Shown here piece after piece: positions 60,630 to 64,000 of a DNA stretch of 64,000 bases (positions within the stretch are counted from its first letter, which is position 1; each line of letters begins with the position of its first letter). Source of the stretch: Vibrio campbellii CAIM 519 = NBRC 15631 = ATCC 25920 (lineage in GTDB: Bacteria > Pseudomonadota > Gammaproteobacteria > Enterobacterales > Vibrionaceae). Made by a program: the position numbers and the translations under genes. The notes under the pieces are model-generated. The model had not been told where the DNA came from. It did not search any database and saw only the letters and a list, made by a program, of their open reading frames with translations. The stretch is taken from NCBI RefSeq assembly GCF_002163755.1, contig NZ_CP015863.1, forward strand, positions 2,294,001 through 2,358,000, in the 5' to 3' direction.

Positions 60630-62321
60630 TTACGCCTCTTTCTTTTCTACCATATGCAGATGCACATCTTGTTGTGGGAATGGAATCGAAATGCCTTCGC
60701 GATCGAAGCGCAGTTTCACTTCTTTAGTCACATCCCAGTACACATCCCAGTAATCGTCAGTCTTCACCCAAGGACGAACAATAAAGTCCACTGATGAAGT
60801 ATTTAGCGTGTGCACCCTAATGTTTGGCTCTGGTGAACGCAGTACTGATGGGTGTGAAGTAAGAATATCGTTCAACACTTCTTCAGCTTTTAAAAGGTCA
60901 TCCGCATAACCAATACCAAATACCATATCAACACGACGAATACGCTCGTGCGTCACGTTCTTGATCACATCACCCCAGATCTTGCTGTTTGGCACGATGA
61001 TGATTTGGTTGTCGAACGTTCGGATTGTGGTGTTTACCAAGCTCATGTGGCTAACTTTACCATCGACACCACCCGCATAAACAAAATCACCGACATCGAA
61101 TGGACGGTAAATAAGCAGCATCATACCCGCAGCAAAGTTCGATAGCGTATCTTGCAATGCAAAACCGATGATCACACCGGCAATACCGAAACCTGTAAGA
61201 ATTGGAGCAAGGTTAAGACCAATTTGTGATAAGCCAACCATGATACCAATGACCCATACTCCTTTGCCCGACATGGAGATAAAGAAGTCTTGCATCAAAT
61301 GCGACATTTTTAGGTTCTTCGATACAACCGTCTTACTCACTACCTTGCGGGTTAATTTCGCTAAAGCACGGGCGATAAAAAGAATCAGAGCAAACACAAA
61401 CAACTGAAAGATGTGTTGCGGTGCATTGTCTGCCAACCAGTCGACAGCTGAATTTGACCAATGACTTAAAATAGACAGAATAACTTTTTTATTAAGTAAA
61501 TCATGGGTGATGCTACCGGTTACTTCGAAAATCTGACGTTTGTACTCCGACGTCTCAAGATCTACTTCATCACCAATTGAAATCAGCGAACGCAAACTAT
61601 CTGTAGCAATATTTAAGCGTTGTTTAACGATCAATTGGCTCAGTTGCAACGTCGCTTTTTCTGTTTCAGGGCTTGAAGAAACTTGTGAGTTGATGACCTC
61701 ACTTTGCTGTTTTAAGTACTGAATCGATGCAGATAGTAATCTCATACGCTTATCAACGCTGTCTTTAAAGTCAATGTCAGCATCTTCGTCTTGAGCGCCC
61801 AATCTCTTCAACCAATTCAGGTTTTGCCAACTCGACTCGTAACTCGCATCAAGGTATTGCTGAAGTTCACGGTACTCGTTTACAAGTGAAAGCTTATCTT
61901 CCTCTTTTGCAGAATTAAGCTCACCGTTCAGCATTTTGATCTTGTCATCAAGATACGCAACAGCGTCTTCTGAGTATTTCTCTTGTGTTTGTACTAATTT
62001 AATAAGCTGTTCATGAGGAATCGATTTACTACTGATTGCGCTTGAAAGACGGCTTCTCAGCTCCTCATTTTTTTGGAAAAGTTGTAATTGCAGCGCATCA
62101 CGCTCGTCACCACTTGCTACCTTCAAACTTTCAGACAAATTAATAATATCTTGGTTTATATTATCAATTGCTTTTTCTGCGGCAGAGACCTTTGGTAACT
62201 CTGCAGTTGCGTCACCACTTTCCGTTGCATGAACAATAGAGGCGCTCATGCTTAAAACAAGCATCGTAAATAAAACCAACAGCGGCGTAAAACGCACTTT
62301 TCGGAGAGATAGTAATGTCAT
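60630..62321 (-). CDS. MscS-family mechanosensitive channel
   Basis: 563 residues. Signal-like N-terminus, then a periplasmic helical domain rich in Glu/Gln/Lys (about 35-290). MscS core from about 330: helices at about 335-350 and 380-405, then TM3 ILTGFGIAGVIIGFALQDTLSNFAAGMMLLIYRPF (about 415-450), followed by the beta domain (VDGKVSHMSLVNTTIRTFDN, IIVPNSKIWGDVIKN). The long N-terminal region is like larger MscS types (YbdG/MscK class) rather than MscS itself. Opens on osmotic downshock. The start at 62321 has GAGGTG 4 bases before. Confidence 0.92.
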   Translation of the reverse strand: MTLLSLRKVRFTPLLVLFTMLVLSMSASIVHATESGDATAELPKVSAAEKAIDNINQDIINLSESLKVASGDERDALQLQLFQKNEELRSRLSSAISSKSIPHEQLIKLVQTQEKYSEDAVAYLDDKIKMLNGELNSAKEEDKLSLVNEYRELQQYLDASYESSWQNLNWLKRLGAQDEDADIDFKDSVDKRMRLLSASIQYLKQQSEVINSQVSSSPETEKATLQLSQLIVKQRLNIATDSLRSLISIGDEVDLETSEYKRQIFEVTGSITHDLLNKKVILSILSHWSNSAVDWLADNAPQHIFQLFVFALILFIARALAKLTRKVVSKTVVSKNLKMSHLMQDFFISMSGKGVWVIGIMVGLSQIGLNLAPILTGFGIAGVIIGFALQDTLSNFAAGMMLLIYRPFDVGDFVYAGGVDGKVSHMSLVNTTIRTFDNQIIIVPNSKIWGDVIKNVTHERIRRVDMVFGIGYADDLLKAEEVLNDILTSHPSVLRSPEPNIRVHTLNTSSVDFIVRPWVKTDDYWDVYWDVTKEVKLRFDREGISIPFPQQDVHLHMVEKKEA

Positions 62322-62683
62322 TTTCACCTCGTGAAAGCCGCTCCCAATTGAGGATAGTCGAGAGCAGAAGTATATATCTTTTATAATATGATGATTTAAG
62401 TTTAAAGCACGAATCGACAAACCGATCAGCATATAGTTAATTGGGTGTCAAAGTTCCCACTGCGGCTACAAACCTTTAACTTTGAATAAGAGGTGAGCTA
62501 CATAAACTCTTCTGGCCTTTCCATGAGCTAAACCTTCATCTGTGCGGCACCCCAAACAACTGAGCACAAACACAACATCAGGGAAAATCTCTGCTACGTT
62601 TAATTGGCGGTTCAAACTGTCTCTTAAACACCGATGAAAAATGATAATAAGCTCAAATTTTAGATAAGATAAAGGATTATAAG
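62322..62683. other. Divergent region between the MscS and gadB genes
   Basis: 362 bases without a gene I can support. A minus-strand open frame (62466-62720) reads plausibly only in its last third (CLGCRTDEGLAHGKARRVYV) and overlaps gadB; I treat it as chance or a remnant. No strong promoter or palindrome was recognised. Confidence 0.4.
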
Positions 62684-64000
62684 ATGCCACTCCATAAAAA
62701 ATCGGCCTTAAAGGGCTCAATGCTCGACGACGTATACTGTTCTAAAGATCTCTCTATTGTGATGCCCAAGTATCGCATTCCTGAAAATGAGCATGCAGCC
62801 TCTCACGCTTATCAAGTCGTCCACGATGAGCTTATGCTAGATGGGAACTCCCGCCAAAACCTAGCGACGTTCTGCCAGACCTGGGCGGAAGACGAAGTTC
62901 ACAAGCTGATGGACGAGTGCATCGACAAAAATATGATCGATAAAGATGAGTATCCACAGACCGCAGAGATTGAGTCTCGTTGTGTGCACATGTTGGCTGA
63001 CCTTTGGCATGCTCCTCATGCAGAAAACCCAATGGGTTGCTCGACAACAGGATCGAGTGAAGCAGCAATGCTAGGCGGAATGGCGCTCAAGTGGGCGTGG
63101 CGCGAAAAAATGAAGAAGCAAGGCAAACCGACTGACCGCCCTAATCTCATCTGTGGACCGGTACAAGTGTGTTGGCATAAGTTTGCTCGTTATTGGGATA
63201 TTGAATTACGCGAAATACCAATGCAAGGCGATCGCTTAATCATGACACCAGAGGAAGTGATCAAGCGCTGTGATGAAAACACGATCGGTGTGGTGCCAAC
63301 ACTTGGTGTGACTTTTACGTGCCAATACGAGCCTGTAAAAGAGGTGCATGATGCACTGGATAGGCTCCAAGAAGAAACAGGCTTAGATATTCCCATTCAC
63401 GTGGATGGTGCAAGCGGTGCATTTCTCGCTCCATTCTGTGACCCTGATTTAGTCTGGGATTTCCGATTACCTCGCGTGAAATCGATCAACGCATCTGGGC
63501 ATAAGTTCGGGCTCTCACCGCTTGGCGTTGGATGGGTTGTATGGCGTGATGCGGACGCTTTGCACGAAGACCTGATCTTCAACGTCAACTACCTTGGTGG
63601 CAACATGCCAACCTTCGCCCTCAACTTCTCTCGTCCTGGTGGGCAAATCGTAGCTCAGTACTATAACTTCCTTCGCCTTGGCCGAGAGGGTTACCGCAAA
63701 ATCCATGAAGCCTGTTATGACACTGCTCGCTACCTTGCTCAAGAGATCGAGAAAATGGGCATGTTCAACATTATTTATGATGGACACGGTGGTATTCCTG
63801 CACTGAGTTGGTCAATAAAAGAAGGGGCAAATCCAGGGTTTAATCTTTACGATCTTTCTGATCGTATCCGATCTCGTGGTTGGCAAATCGCAGCGTATGC
63901 GATGCCGGCAGAACGTGAAGACTTGGTCATCATGCGAATTTTAGTCCGTCACGGTTTCAGCCGTGATTTGGCTGACCTACTGATCACGGATTTGCAGCAC
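62684..64000 (+). CDS. gadB: Glutamate decarboxylase, 3' end beyond the window
   Basis: PLP enzyme that decarboxylates glutamate to GABA, consuming a proton and supporting acid resistance. 439 codons are visible with no stop; the family is about 460-470, so some 20-30 codons are missing beyond the window. PLP lysine is Lys274 in ASGHKFGLSPLG (E. coli Lys276). NPMGCSTTGSSEAAMLGGMALKW and VDGASGAFLAPF are family motifs. Start ATG 62684 has AAGGA 7-8 bases upstream. Confidence 0.94.
   Translation, partial: MPLHKKSALKGSMLDDVYCSKDLSIVMPKYRIPENEHAASHAYQVVHDELMLDGNSRQNLATFCQTWAEDEVHKLMDECIDKNMIDKDEYPQTAEIESRCVHMLADLWHAPHAENPMGCSTTGSSEAAMLGGMALKWAWREKMKKQGKPTDRPNLICGPVQVCWHKFARYWDIELREIPMQGDRLIMTPEEVIKRCDENTIGVVPTLGVTFTCQYEPVKEVHDALDRLQEETGLDIPIHVDGASGAFLAPFCDPDLVWDFRLPRVKSINASGHKFGLSPLGVGWVVWRDADALHEDLIFNVNYLGGNMPTFALNFSRPGGQIVAQYYNFLRLGREGYRKIHEACYDTARYLAQEIEKMGMFNIIYDGHGGIPALSWSIKEGANPGFNLYDLSDRIRSRGWQIAAYAMPAEREDLVIMRILVRHGFSRDLADLLITDLQH

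Noticed and set aside
62466..62720. 84-aa minus-strand frame overlapping the 5' end of gadB
   Set aside because: No ribosome site and only a short protein-like segment; it may be chance or a remnant.

Overview
The window looks like a stretch of the main chromosome of a Vibrio, most likely of the Harveyi clade (parahaemolyticus/alginolyticus type). The evidence is the Na+-driven flagellar motor protein MotY, a VC2046-type gene beside sodB, an rsx electron-transport operon, and moderate-GC coding with densely spaced intrinsic terminators. Nearly all of it is ordinary core genome. There is no prophage, insertion sequence, integron or CRISPR array. I saw no complete new multi-gene system, but several small or odd loci deserve attention.

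Layout. 1-2.7 kb: possible tail of a cut-off gene, then a pyruvate formate-lyase. 2.9-10.4 kb: rsxABCDGE, nth, gloA. 10.5-14.3 kb: an iron-box-flanked DUF2753 gene, motY (minus), rnt and a Na+/H+ antiporter-family gene. 14.4-17.4 kb: a DsbA-like thiol oxidoreductase and a chemoreceptor with very AT-rich upstream DNA. 17.4-20.2 kb: grxD, sodB, a VC2046-like gene and a degenerate SDR. 20.3-28.5 kb: adhE, a MarC-family gene, a voltage-gated K+ channel, an 11-copy 7-bp tandem repeat, a frameshifted asd and nhaC. 28.6-31.3 kb: a membrane Hpt protein with a lipoprotein that may span the envelope. 31.4-34.5 kb: yejK, yejL and yejM. 34.6 kb: tRNA-Ser(UGA). 35-37.2 kb: a YjgN/M48-protease pair. 37.6-40.2 kb: a 52-aa gene, a histone-deacetylase-like enzyme, a 39-aa hydrophobic ORF under a Fur-box palindrome, an SDR and a 68-aa gene. 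40.2-45.1 kb: topB, ydjA and fadH. 45.3-52.6 kb: sppA, ansA, yeaC, a DUF2989-like lipoprotein, msrB, gapA and yeaD. 52.6-56.1 kb: a small lipoprotein, a nucleoside hydrolase, rlmA and a chaN-like lipoprotein. 56.2-57.5 kb: a 119-aa unknown and a truncated BCCT-like protein. 57.7-62.4 kb: alkaline phosphatase, an RHH protein, a glyoxalase-fold enzyme, a YgiN-like monooxygenase and an MscS channel. 62.7 kb to the end: gadB, cut by the window edge.

How genes work together. Pyruvate formate-lyase and AdhE fit mixed-acid fermentation. Rsx is a membrane electron carrier of the Rnf/NQR type. SodB, GrxD, MsrB and GloA handle oxidative and carbonyl stress. NhaC, the second antiporter, MotY and MscS fit life in salt water. 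FadH has an operator resembling a FadR site. Several iron-box-like sites mark possible iron-responsive genes. Most genes are single or short operons, usually separated by strong hairpin terminators that often serve both strands.

All calls come from reading the sequence and from memory of families; no database search was run.
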